This document shows positions 11,235-22,724 of a stretch of DNA of 64,000 bases, one piece after another. Numbering within the stretch: the first letter of the stretch is position 1; the number at the start of each line of letters is the position of its first letter. The notes beneath the pieces are model-generated. The model worked only from the letters and a program-made list of their open reading frames with translations, had not been told where the DNA came from and did no database searches. The position numbers were made by a program, and so were the translations under genes. This DNA is from Mytilus edulis (lineage: Eukaryota; Mollusca; Bivalvia; Mytilida; Mytilidae), in the NCBI RefSeq assembly GCF_963676685.1, contig NC_092346.1:33555133-33619132 (forward strand), read 5' to 3'.

Positions 11235-11640
11235 TAAAGCTAATTTTTAAAAGAAAGCTAAATTATTCTTCAGAAATACTCTGAAACTTGCACAAAATGG
11301 TAGAGCTTGCTACACAGAGGAACATCTCAATTCACATTTAGATATATTGATGATGTTCTTTCCATAATCTATTCAAATTTTCCTGATTGGGTCCCATAAA
11401 TATATCCTCCAGAACAAGAAATTTTTGAAACATCAGACACAGCTTTCTCTGTCTTCTTTATAGACTTTTGTCTCAAATTTGAGATAAGCGGTCATCTCAG
11501 TAAGAATCTATGACACGAGACGACTTTAATTTTGAAATGATCAATACCCCCTACCTTAGTAGTAATATATAAACTTCAACTGCATCAATTTCCAAACTCA
11601 TTTGGTATTGAAGATCTTACAGCTGCTACTTTGACTTGTA
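11235..11640 (+). pseudogene. Penelope-type reverse transcriptase catalytic-box fragment
   Basis: One frame from 11331 reads FTFRYIDDVLSIIYSNFPDW, then a stop at about 11397, then IYPPEQEIFETSDTAFSV and more to about 11510. A shift near there leads to a frame with YDTRDDFNFEMINTPYLSSN (about 11508-11572). YIDD (11343-11354) is the polymerase catalytic motif. The order of motifs follows that of the minus-strand Penelope-like element at 29.4-30.9 kb, but this copy is much more diverged. Confidence 0.6.
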
Positions 11641-11839
11641 TAATACACCTCGATATCTGTGACAGTGTCTGAGCAGAAAGTTGATCAATAATACCTTGTC
11701 GATAAATATACACGATGGTCTAGAAATATACTAAATTTTAGTAACTATCGTTGTTTCACATCTTTATTACGTCATATAATGTTTTTTTTCCATTTGTCTT
11801 TGAAAATTATTACATTTACTGGTTACTCTATTTATGGTA

Positions 11840-12250
11840 ATTATATACATGTATAATAATATGTGGTATGACTGCCAATGAAACAACTCTCCATCCAATG
11901 CATGATGTGTAAGAGAAAACCAATCAGTATATATCAACATACACTCTTCAACACAAAACCTTGTCTGATACCGTACAGCAAGCAATAAAGCGCTTCAAAA
12001 ATGATAAGTGTCAAAACTGGAAAACCAACGATTTAATCTATATAAAAAACGATAAACGGGAAACATTTAAGAACCACATCAACAAACCGCAACCACTGAA
12101 CATACAGGTCCTGGCTTATGATATGCGCAAACAAATGAAGCGGCTTAAACGTTTGAATATGTATCAACATTCACCTATATTTGGACAATGGTGTAGCATC
12201 ATAACATAGAAACACACACCATTAAACATGAATTGAAACTCAATCAAAAG
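11840..12250 (+). mobile_element. Dispersed non-autonomous mussel repeat (family C)
   Basis: Head 'tgtggtatgactgccaatga', then 'acaactctccatccaa', 'caacac', 'taccgtacagcaagcaataaa', 'aaaaccaacgatttaatcta', 'aaacgggaaac' and 'acaacatagaa'-like blocks. Related copies lie at 17357-17680 and 17745-17930, and a head fragment at 46527-46592. The open frame 11961-12209 is within this repeat and is not a gene. Confidence 0.6.
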
Positions 12251-12259
12251 ATATATGAA

Positions 12260-12963
12260 AACAAACCAGTGAATATACACTGAAGGTAAACATCGGATCT
12301 ATGAATACAAAATCAATAAAATAAGAGATAAGATAATAAATAAAGGCAACAGTAGTATACCGCTGTTCAAACTCATAAATCCATGGACAAAAAAAATATC
12401 CTGACTTATTCCTTGTTCTTGCTTAAAAGGAAGTTTTTATATCACAACATGTTTTCTATGATACCAAATTGAAGCTCAATAAAAATTCACTGAGAACTCA
12501 AAAATGAATTAAGGAATCATCACGAAAAAATATACATATCTTAAGACTGATTAAACTAACAAGTATGTGTCATTTTTTATGCAATATATCAAAAGTTTTT
12601 GAGATAGGGCGCGACATGTGAAAACCCCCTCTTTTTTCATAAACTCAATAACTCTAAAAAAGAAATTGAATCATCTTCAAAAAGTATACAGATCTTCAGA
12701 TTCAGATAACTAAGAAGTGTGTAAAGTTTTAAGTTATAATCATTAATCGTTTTTGAAATACAGTGTTGACTGTGAAAAAACACCCCTGTTTTAGTTACTC
12801 ATAAAGTTCACCAAAAAGAAAACAGATCGTTTGACCATCATGAAAAAAAAAACAACCATGTTCAGTTTATTGACATGAGAATAATATGCTGTACCATGTT
12901 TACGAAGACAGACGGACGCCGGACATGTGTATACCATAAAACGTCCCGTAAAATTTTTACGGG
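12260..12963. other. Spacer ending in a short perfect hairpin
   Basis: Nothing recognised until CCCGTAAAATTTTTACGGG at 12945-12963, an inverted repeat of nine pairs around one base. It belongs to a 'cgtcccgtaaaatttttacgggcgt' block that resembles sequences near 7225 and 16560. Confidence 0.45.
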
Positions 12964-13159
12964 CGTATAAAAATATTCTTGGCTATTGCCTTTAGAACTT
13001 TCCTCGGAGTTCAGTATTTTGTAATTTTACTTATGTTAGATAAATTGCATGTGTGATGATTTTGTATCTATGTTTAAATTGTTTATATTGGTTACAGTTC
13101 AACAGAAGCCTTATTGTATATATTTGTATAATACTTTAATAAACATAGAAAAGAGTAAG

Positions 13160-13820
13160 ATGTTTCGCGGGTAAACTTTGGGTCAGGTCGAATGTAAAGG
13201 GGTGTTCCTTATGAAACTCAGATACGAGTAAAGAGACACTTTGTTAGAACACCCCTCCTTCAAGAATGGTACAGTTTTCATCTGGGTATATAAGCTGGAG
13301 AGATTCCTAGCTCAGGGTCGATTGTCATAAGTCTTCGTAGACATAAGACCAAGGTACGGTACGTTGGTATTCGAGATCGCAGTCTCGTTTATATTAGATT
13401 TATTATATAATATTACTAAGTGTAATAAAGAACAGGTTGGTGCCTGTTAGAAATACGGACTTGTACGTTTACAAGTTGAACTGTATTGTACCGTATAGGA
13501 CAAGTGTGAGTCTGTGTGACCACCTTGTAAAGTACATAATTGTACCAACGGAACAAAGACAAGTGTGTAAACTTGTAGGGTACATTATTGTACCAGGAGG
13601 ACAAGTTTGTTCCTGACCTAGGACAAATTTGTAATAGTACAAATTTGTACCAGTTGTATATATATATATATTAAAGAAGAATTGTTTATAGCTAGTTTAT
13701 TAAAGATTGCAAAGAGCAGTTGTACATATTTTGGTTCATTGGCGTTAATTTATAAATAAAGATTATTTGTTATATGTTTTGTAAATAGAGCAATTTTGGA
13801 TCCAGTATCAAACTGGTAAC
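13160..13820 (+). promoter_or_regulatory. Possible solo LTR or promoter-like repeat
   Basis: TATATAAG at 13287-13294 lies in a GC-richer patch (ctggagagattcctagctca). Downstream are AATAAAG at about 13423 and 13757 and a candidate TGG-starting primer-binding-like sequence near 13820. The layout suggests an LTR (promoter, R, polyadenylation signal) beginning TGTTTCGCGG near 13161, but no second copy or coding part is present, so this is tentative. Confidence 0.25.
13470..13655. repeat. Imperfect ~50-bp minisatellite with TTGTACC core
   Basis: The core ttgtacc recurs at about 13486, 13540, 13588 and 13645 (spacing 48-57 bp), each linked to a ggacaagt/acaaatttg-like block. A (TA)n tract follows at 13657-13670. 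Confidence 0.5.
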
Positions 13821-13829
13821 GGACACATT

Positions 13830-15635
13830 CTAAATAGAAATAGACACGCTTACCCTGTGTACACGTTACACATGCTACGTGGAGGTAATAGGCACTTCGT
13901 TCTTTCATTAAAGTCGTTCCATTGTTGATATTAGCGGGATACCATTATTTATCTAATATAAATAAATTGAATAAATTGTTCAGTAAGGAACTTTACTTCT
14001 TCGTGTACTTTAATTTTCGGTATTAGTTTTAAAATATCATTGCTGGTTTTCTGTGTTGTAATAAAATGACAGAAATTCGGATCCGGACTTAATCATTGAT
14101 AATGAATGAAAATAGAAATATCCCCTGTTTGAACAGAATATGTTTTTACATCAATTTGAGAATCAGAATATGTTTTTAAGACAAATACTACCTAAAGTTT
14201 AAATAATTATAACAGTAAGGAAGGGTATATTAAATTTTTAATTTGGCGGCCCGCCTTCCTGTGACGCATGAAAGAAACAAAAAAATATAATAGCCTTTCA
14301 AGACGTTTGAAGTAGAAAAATACCATAACCCCTTCAGCCTATTGAAGTGCAATGATCGTTCCATAAACATTTTCCATCTGAATTTATCATTTTATTTTAG
14401 ACAAAAACTATATCATAGGTAGGGGATTCGTCCTGAACATGCATGAACTATTTGCCACTGGACGTTTAGCAACCAACAATCAATCAATGTATTAGATATA
14501 GTCTTGGTAAAAAGCTGAAATTTAATGTAGCGCCTTTCTAATATCAAAAATGATAATTTACATGCATTATATTAGAAACACCAAAAGGGTCAGTCATCTT
14601 CAGATTGCTGACTATACGATATTTTGTTGAAGATCTCACAGAAACAGTAATGTGTTTTATTTCTTATGATTTTTGTATATCATATATTTTTGAAGGACTA
14701 CCATCATGCTCCTGTGACCATTAGGGACTAACATAAATATGTTATGGTTTAAACTCTGTCAAAGCCAAAATGATTGCAAATATCTAATTTAAACTCATTC
14801 ATACATGCAGTAAAACATTTCTTGAATGAGTGAAATTGTATGAAACAATTTTTCAAACTTTTATCTTTATTGCGTTTAGCCTACATGTGAAAAAAAGGGA
14901 AAAAACTTGTGATACTCAGACAAATGGACAACTATATACAAACATATGTATTGTTATTTTTTTTAGTTATGCAATGTGAAAATACCCGATTCAGATATTC
15001 TCATTACATGCATTACACAAAATCTGTGTTGAAATGCATTGAACGTGTTGAAAGCATGGGAGTATTTCTTGCTCCTATATTCAAAAATATTTTCTTCGCC
15101 TAAAATGTGATCGATGTTTATATTGTTCTTATTAGTCCTGAATATTATAGTACGAATCACATCTCTTAACACAATCGTAAGAAGAAAGGATGAAAAAGAT
15201 GAATGACACAGTACAAAACTCCAAGTATATTCTATTTTATTATGGCCATTATAACGCTTATTACTACAAACATGAAATCGACAATCAAATTATACCACCA
15301 GCTATTTAATTGTACGATGTTGGTACAACTACTACTACTTTGCGTTACACAACGTTCCTCAAAACAGGGACTTAGTATAGAAAGTCCCTGCTCAAAATAA
15401 GGCTGTTTTGACATTTCAAAGAAATCATTTTATTTTGCCTGGCATTGTCGGTATGTTTTCGGCTTATAAGTTTGAAATTCCCATTGCACGTTATATGTTG
15501 CCTCCCTTATTGTGCAGCAGCAAATATTCCAAAAGTACGTAATAAATACTTAGGATCTCATATCATGACTAAAATATTAATAAAAGTAATGAATCCTTTT
15601 TCAGACAGGATAATATGCTCATCTCAGGGCCTTTA
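13830..15635. other. Spacer with minor repeat traces
   Basis: 14400-14490 contains a dispersed repeat end (gaactatttgccactggacg ... aaccaacaatcaatcaatg). 15366-15393 contains the inverted repeat AGGGACTT/AAGTCCCT. Otherwise nothing was recognised; the short open frames here occur on both strands and have no homology I know. Confidence 0.4.
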
Positions 15636-15639
15636 ATAG

Positions 15640-15715
15640 ATCTGACTTACTTTGGTCTCTTGTGCAGAGTGGTTTCATTGGAAATCATATACTATCGTAC
15701 CACATCTCCTTTTAA
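15640..15715 (-). repeat. Family C end fragment
   Basis: 'ttggtctcttgtgcagagtg' followed by tttcattgg and ccacatctcctttt is the reverse complement of the family C head (aagatgtggtat...caatgagacaactct). Confidence 0.45.
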
Positions 15716-15865
15716 TGGGTGCACTACGTTTGCACGCATTTGGGAATTAAAATGTTTTACGTTTGCACTCAGCTTTTGATTACATTTGCGCGCATATATT
15801 TAATTTAACAGGTTCATTCTAATCAATCTAGATTTCCAGCATGTTCTCTTTTTATTCAAAAAAGT

Positions 15866-16240
15866 GTCTTGCAACAAGATTTCAGTGATTTGATACCTCA
15901 AGCTGACTCATATAATAAAATTATTTTAACGTGTCAACCAAAACTGACCATATTTGCACTTTATTATGTTAATCTATACCTGTATATAGCAGCATAGTAA
16001 ATCAGCAATATTTTGAAGTCAGAATGGATTGCATTATATAAACTTTGTAGTATGTTATTTATTTAAAATATTGTATCGCAACAAAATTTCTGTGATTTGA
16101 AACCTCAGGCTGACTCATTATTTATTTTAAATCAAAATATTTAAAATTATTTAAACATGTCAACCAAAACTGACCATATATATGCACTTTATCATGTTTA
16201 TTATGTAAATCTATATAGCAGCATAGCAATTCAGCAATAT
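15866..16240. repeat. Two-copy tandem duplication, period ~205 bp
   Basis: 15866-16015 and 16071-16240 share 'aacaa(g/a)atttc', 'gtgatttga', 'acctca', 'gctgactcat', 'gtcaaccaaaactgaccata', 'tgcacttta' and 'agcagcatag...cagcaatatt'. The copies differ by small indels, so the duplication is moderately old. Confidence 0.7.
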
Positions 16241-16674
16241 TGTGATTCTTTTCTGTTTACGTAATATAAAACTGTCTCTGAAGTCAGTATCTATATATAA
16301 ATTTCCCACTTCTGAATATGGATGGGTATGTCACTAATTCATTTCGGCTATTGTATTATTGGTGGGTCTGCACATACATAAGTCGTGCTTGCTGAGGTGT
16401 GCTGATTTAAACCCAGTGGTTCAGGATGTTTTGTATGATACACCTCATCGCCAATCCTAGCTGAGCCGGCTGCTTGAACTTTAAATGCATATATATAAGG
16501 CCCTATATATAACAATCACTTTTCCATTGTGGGGTCAGATATTTTGTTTTATGACGTCAAAATTTTACGGGAACCTGTGTGATATCTAGTAATGGCAGAC
16601 AGATAGCATTAAGGATCATTAAGGTTTGTAAAACTAATCCACTACATCACCCCATTCATGTCCAGTGAAGAATG
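16241..16674. other. Spacer before the satellite arrays
   Basis: No gene or clear repeat was recognised apart from a hairpin-like 'atatatataaggccctatatata' near 16490-16512. Confidence 0.35.
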
Positions 16675-17356
16675 TTTATTCAATATTGTCGACATCGCGA
16701 TATCTACAATGTTTACACGATATAGTGTCAACATTGTTTACATTGTTTGAACCCTTATATAATGTATACATCGTTGACATCGCGATGTATACAATGTTAA
16801 AACGATGTTGTGTTAACATCGTTTACATTGTTTGAACCCTTATATATTGTTTACATCGTTGACATCGTTAACATTGCGATGTATACAATGTAAACACGAT
16901 GTCGTGTCAACAACGTTGACATTGTTTGAACTCTTATACATTGTTTACATCGTTGACATCGTTAACATCGCGATGTTTACAATGTTAACACGATGTCGTG
17001 TCAACATCGTTTACATTGTTTGATCCCATATATATTGTTTACATCGTTGACATCGTTAACATTGCGATGTATACAATGTAAACACGATGTCGTGTCAACA
17101 TTGTTGACATTGTTTGAACTTTTATATATTGTTTACATCGTTTACATCGTTAACATCGTGATGTTTACAAGGTTAAAACGATGTCGTGTGAACATCGTTG
17201 ACATTGTTTAAACTCTTATATATTGTTTACATCGTTGACATCGTTAACATTGCGATGTACACAATATTAAACCGATATCTATTCAACTTTGTTAACATTG
17301 TTTGCACTCTTATATATTGTTTACATCGTTGACATCGTTAACATAGCGATGTATAC
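16675..17356 (+). repeat. 94-bp satellite array (array 1)
   Basis: The core gcgat (gtgat in one unit) falls at 16697, 16782, 16876, 16970, 17064, 17158, 17252 and 17346: one interval of 85 bp, then six of exactly 94 bp. Units are rich in acatcgtt/aacgatgt words and contain near-palindromes around ACATCGCGATGT, with a 'ttgaac(t/c)cttatatattg' spacer in each unit. Open frames in the array are artefacts of the repeat. Confidence 0.9.
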
Positions 17357-17680
17357 ATATAAGAAGATGCGGTATAAGTTCAAATGAGACAACTTTTGAT
17401 TTAAGTTACATCTTTTATAAGTATACCCCTATAGGTTTGACATTAATACGGAGTTTTGTTTTTTATCGAGAAGCAAGCTATGAAAGGCACAAAAAAAACA
17501 CTAGTGTACTATTTGAACAGGAAAAATAAAGGTCTAATGTAAAAAAAAACATCAAACCAGAAACACGTATGAACAATTCAACAAACGACAACTACTGAAC
17601 GACAGATTCCTGACTAATGACAGGTGCAAACAAATGCAGTTAGTTTAACGTTTATATACGTACCATAGACTCAATATAAA
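17357..17680 (+). mobile_element. Family C copy joined to array 1
   Basis: Begins 'aagaagatgcggtataagtt' immediately after the last satellite core. It continues with 'aatgagacaact', 'aaaacatcaaaccagaaac', 'acgtatgaacaattcaaca', 'acgacaactactgaacgaca' and 'gattcctgac...acaggtgcaaac', the interior blocks of family C. Confidence 0.6.
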
Positions 17681-17944
17681 ATATAAACACGATTTTGAGA
17701 CAATATTGTTAGCATTGTTATGTGAACAATTTAAACAGAAAGGTATTTATAAAAAAAGAAGCGGTATGATTGCAAATAAGTAAAATTTCCAGTACATACA
17801 TACTAACTGGCACATCTATAGATAACCGTATGGCCTTCAACATTGAGCAAAGTTAATATGGCATAGTTAACAATAAAAGACGCCGACATGAAAAATGGAA
17901 AACAATTTTAACTATATAACTAACTGCTTAACCATGTTAACTTA
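17681..17944 (+). mobile_element. Degenerate satellite unit and second family C fragment
   Basis: 17685-17750 is a decayed satellite-like unit (aacacgattttgagacaatattgt... aaacagaaaggta). Then 'aagaagcggtatgattgcaa' starts another family C copy running to about 17930. Confidence 0.5.
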
Positions 17945-17984
17945 TTTAAAAAAAAAAGAACGAAAAAAAAATGTATATACAACA

Positions 17985-18960
17985 ACAACAAGATGTTGAC
18001 ACTATATTGTTAACATTACAATGTATACGATGTGAACGATGTAAACAGAAAGGTGTAGACACTATATATACAATATAAACACGATGTTGACACAATATTG
18101 TCAACATCGCGATGTATACGATGTGAACGATGATAACAGAAAGGTATAGACTATATATACATTGTATATAAATAAAATATAAACACGATGTTGACACGAT
18201 ATTGTCAACATCGCGATGTATACGATGTAAACAGAAAGGTATAGACTCTATATAGACAATATAAACACGATGTTGACACAATATTGTCAACATCGCGATG
18301 TATACGATGTGAACGATGTAAACAGAAATGTATAGACTTTATATATATAAATACAATATAAACACGATGTTGACACGATATTGTCAACATCGCGATGTAT
18401 ACGATGTAAACGATGTAAACAGAAAGGTATAGACTCTATATATACACGATGTTGACACAATATTGTCAACATCGCGATGTATACGATGTGAACGATGTAA
18501 ACAGAAAGGTATAGACTTTATATATATAAATACAATATAAACACGATGTTGACACGATATTGTCAACATCGCGATGTATACGATGTGAACGATGTAAACA
18601 GAAAGGTATAGACTCTATATATACACGATGTTGACACAATATTGTCAACATCGCGATGTATACGATGTGAACGATGTAAACAGAAAGGTATAGACTTTAT
18701 ATATATATATACAATATAAACACGATGTTGACACGTTATTGTCAACATCGCGATGCATACGATGTGAACGATGTAAACAGAAAGCTATAGACTCTTTTTA
18801 TATACAATATAAACACGATGTCGACACGATATTGTCAACATCCCGATGTATACGATGTGAACGATGTAAACAGAAAGGTATAGAACATATTGATAGGATA
18901 CAATGTAAACACAATAACGACACTATAAAGTTGACATTGCGATGTTGACAATATCGACAA
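17985..18960 (-). repeat. Satellite array 2 with 179-bp higher-order unit
   Basis: The gcgat core lies at 18109, 18213, 18295, 18392, 18474, 18571, 18653 and 18750. After the first interval (104 bp) the spacing alternates 82, 97, 82, 97, 82, 97, giving a 179-bp dimer repeated three times. The two monomers differ by a 15-bp block (aaatacaatataaac). Each full unit contains CGATGTTGACA, six bases, then TGTCAACATCG (for example 18365-18392), an 11-bp stem, next to the palindrome ACATCGCGATGT. Units resemble the reverse complement of array 1 units. The five open frames of 61 codons here are repeat artefacts. Confidence 0.9.
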
Positions 18961-18964
18961 AACA

Positions 18965-19760
18965 TCGTGCACTGGACATAGTTCCATCACCCAACACTGT
19001 GACTGACATGAGAGATTTCCTTCGTACTTTATAATCAGTTCTCTTCTTGGAATAGTATACTGTTACACATAGTACAAAAATTTATATTATGTCGGTTGGT
19101 TAATTTTGTTGGTAGCTAAATGTCAAGACTTATACATTGTAAGTGGCAAATATTTCATTCCTGGTCGCATATTAAGTATTTTTTCGAACGTTCACGATAT
19201 CATTTATAATCCATAAAGACAAATCTAACACAATTGACGAGATTGCTCATAATTATACAACACCTTATTTGTAATACATGTAACACTGTACAGTGTACAC
19301 TTTTCTTTTGAACATTTTCTGGAAAACAGAATCGTAAATCCAAGGTAAACAAACGTGAATTACGAAGGAATATTTATGAAGAGCCTGTCAAAAATGGGGA
19401 ACGAAGCAACGTTAAAAATGATGTTGATAACCCATGATAAAAAAAATAATGTTCCTATGCGTGGATAACCTTTTTATACTGCTTCTAGTTAAAACAAAAT
19501 CATTTCTTTTATGATAGCTGCAAGTGATAACAAGTGTCCAATCGTATATCCATTGTTCAATATAAATAAGAATATGAAAAAAAATAAAACAATTACTTTA
19601 ATATACACATAAATTTTTTTTTTGGTATTCTTATCTAAAATATATATAGTCTACCGTGAAGTAATTTGCTACTCTGGAAAAATATTAGTTAAGATTATTG
19701 TTTATGTTCTCAATCCGAAAAAATAAAATAAAAAGAACTTCGTTTTCAATCAATGAAATG
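18965..19760. other. AT-rich spacer, nothing recognised
   Basis: No open frame with recognisable content and no clear repeat was seen. Confidence 0.35.
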
Positions 19761-19764
19761 TCGT

Positions 19765-19895
19765 ACACCATTCCCGATTGCACGTTACACAATCACACCA
19801 TTCCTCATACGCCATTACACTATTCCCCTTACACCATACACCATAGCACCATACACCTTACACCATTGCACCATACACCTTACACCATTACACTA
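19765..19895 (+). repeat. TACACCAT-type minisatellite
   Basis: Variants of 'ttacaccat' and 'caccatacacct' follow each other (for example 'accttacaccattgcaccat' twice in a row with one change). The two overlapping open frames reading repeated Pro/His/Thr come from this repeat. Confidence 0.75.
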
Positions 19896-19904
19896 TACAA
19901 TGTT

Positions 19905-22310
19905 TTTGGGAAGTTTACACCATCCAAGGGCTGTAAAACTATTATTTTTACATCTATCATAGGCGGTATTCAAACAGGACCATTCAATATCAGTTGATAA
20001 AGTTCATTTGAAAATGTCAAAAAAATTACCACCTTTAAGAAAGGTGAGAACAGATACAAATCTAATCAAACTATATAGGTGGTTTGGAAATAAATTCAAT
20101 ACACTCAATAAGAAATGTTTACTGGTTATTTAAGATGACGTGCGATTAAAATAAAACATATAAATAGATGAAGTAGACAAATTGTGGTTACAAACAAAAC
20201 AAGATGTAATAGCCCGAACCAAAAACAAGCAAGCTAGGGTTCGTTGGCAGGATAAGCATATATATCCTGATATATACATTGTGATCCTCACCCGCCATCT
20301 AAATTCCCTTGAAGATAGATTTTCATAACCGGGAATAAGGCACACTCGGTAAAATAAAAAAAAGAACGAGTACTTTAACGAACTACATGCAAGATTTCGA
20401 ACACCAATAGTAATAGTACTGCAACCGGATTTCACAACTTTAATGTTGCGGATTTTTTGGTCGATTATATAGCCTTCTAAAACCCATTTCGATTCCTAAC
20501 ATCACTGAATAGACAATAACTGTCGAATCCGGATATGGTGTACAAATTTTGCACTAACAGCTGTAGTGTGATACAACTCCGGATTATACTACCGAATAAA
20601 GACTACATTAAGTCCCTGCAAACTGAATTGTTATTCAGTCTATGTATCCGAGTAGTCTTGAGAGCTAGAATTAATGCAGGAGATATTGACTCGATATTCC
20701 ATGATCAATAGCATGAGTTTGACTCCTGGCGAGAGAAAAACATAAATTTCCTTCTGAAAATTTGCAGATCTAAAATTATTTTGCTAATATTTATGAGAAT
20801 AAAATGTGTTTTCAGTCGAGTATCACCTTCACTGAATATATAAGTTTAAATATTACTTCGTCTGATATACAGACAGGAAATGATAAAACTGCAAATTTCC
20901 AAAATTAGTTTGTCTTTTACTCAGCAGGTTAAACCCCTGCCAGTGTGACACATTACTAACTGCCTTCACTGTGTCCAACACCAAAGGTCCCTCTACAGGG
21001 TTATATGAATTATAACTTACGTTTGTCAAGTTTGTGATACCTTGTCGGAGTTACTTTAGGATAAAAGGTTAATCACTTATCCTATCTTATATATGAATGC
21101 AATCCGAGTTGGCTTGAATTTTGACCATTTTTGTTGTAGTCAGTCCTTCGACCTATTCTTGTTCGGTTTTATTCTTTGAATTTGATCCTCAAAAAGTATT
21201 GACAATAATAAAATTGTTGAAATGCACATCCCGTTCAGAACAAAATTCGTATCGTTAATGTATTAAAACATTTTGGTGCACTGTTAGCTATATATATATA
21301 TAGATATTGCTTCATAACAATGTACAAATTGCCATGTATTTCATACACTATCCATTTGATTAGTTACCTTTGACAAAAGTTGTACATATATAAGAGCCAA
21401 AAATTTGCAATTAAGTAAATCAGTTATATTATATTTAGAACAATTGTTAGGTCGTCTTCTAGAAGCAGTCGAACTGCTCTACAACATTACGTCGGTTAAA
21501 AACAGAAAATCCAAAGACTGCCTGGAGAGATGAGTTGCAAGGTTGAGAGCGTCATTAAAGCACGTTGTGCTTTCACTCTAGTATTTAACTTTGAACCATA
21601 GACATCGCTTGACTTTAAATTGACTTTACAAAGTGAAATGACAATATTATAGGGCATTATGAACTCAGATGGTCAATACTCAAAATTGACATTTTGTAGT
21701 GTAAAAACTTGGCTTGTAATTGGATGAGATTATGTACAGTCTACTCATTAATTGATATTTCTCTTGATAATTTTTGTGGATTTTTTTTCAAAGCTAATGC
21801 CTAGTAGTTAACATTTGTATACTTGTAATCCTATGACACTCATTGTCTCATGTATTATTTAAAAGCGACCTTCTAGACGCTCAACTGTTGTGTTTGTGTT
21901 TATTTTTTGTACATGTTACGAAGAAGCTGTTATTTTGTCCATGCTATCACAGTGTGTACATTAATTTTTATATACCTGAAAAAGAAAGCTTAAATAAATG
22001 TCTTAAAGGGGTGATCATTTACATACAGTTTATCAACCGTAACGTAGTGTATTTTCTTAATTTTCTTACAGTGTGAATTTATTCATTTTTATCTAATAGA
22101 ATTTCATAACCGTTTTTATGTAGTAGACCAGTTGTTGTTAGATTTTGTAACCACCCTGAATATAAACACAGAAAACTTCGAGCAATTTCCATAGCCTTTT
22201 TGGTCCTCCTATTTTAACATTAACAAACTCTATATATTTAACCAAACAATTCAAGTTTGCCTTTTGCTTAGTAAACATCTACCATTATTAACCCTATGTC
22301 ATAGATTATA
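19905..22310. other. Long spacer, nothing recognised
   Basis: Several open frames of 70-100 codons occur but none has recognisable motifs, splice support or sensible composition. No clear dispersed repeat was recognised. Confidence 0.35.
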
Positions 22311-22314
22311 CCTT

Positions 22315-22722
22315 CGTAAATTTTACGGACGCCATCACGAGTTGGTTGACCGTTATGAAAAAACCGTTTCACAAATGATATCGGATATGTTCCTTACGTC
22401 GTAAACACAATCCCCTACCCTTTCATGAATGTGACCTACCGAATTAGACTATTTACCGGATTTGTTATCACATAAGCAACATGACGGGTGCCACATGTGA
22501 AGCAGGATGTGCTTACCCTTCCGGAGCAACAGAGATCAACCCTAGTTTTTGGTGGGGTTCGTGTTGCTAATTCTTTGGTTTTCTATGTTGTGTCATGTGT
22601 ACTATTGTTTGTCTGTTTATCGTTTTCATTTTTAACCATGGCGTTGTCAGGTTTTTTTTTTCGATTTATGAGTTTGAATGACCCTCTTGTACCTTTTGTC
22701 CCTTTTTTATCACAAAAGTGAT
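22315..22722 (+). mobile_element. 5'-truncated Penelope-like element
   Basis: Starts within the last ~31 codons of the reverse transcriptase frame (FYGRHHELVDRY at about 22326-22361, stop at 22402-22404), then the full 3' tail through 'ccacatgtgaagcagga', 'ggtggggttcgtgtt', 'ctatgttgtgtcatgtgtac' and 'tttttaaccatggcgttgtc', ending near 'cttttttatcaca'. The truncation point is close to that of the copy at 1-350. Confidence 0.7.
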
Positions 22723-22724
22723 GC

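Noticed and set aside
11961..12209. 82-codon basic open frame.
   Set aside because: Lies within family C; other copies of the repeat do not keep the frame.
17946..18748. Six overlapping open frames (five of 61 codons, one of 115) reading HRVYIV/FCLHR repeats.
   Set aside because: Produced by satellite array 2, whose monomer lengths alternate 82 and 97 bp; no gene.
16675..18960. Regular repeat-spacer pattern that might suggest CRISPR.
   Set aside because: The whole unit repeats, there are no unique spacers, and the DNA is eukaryotic.
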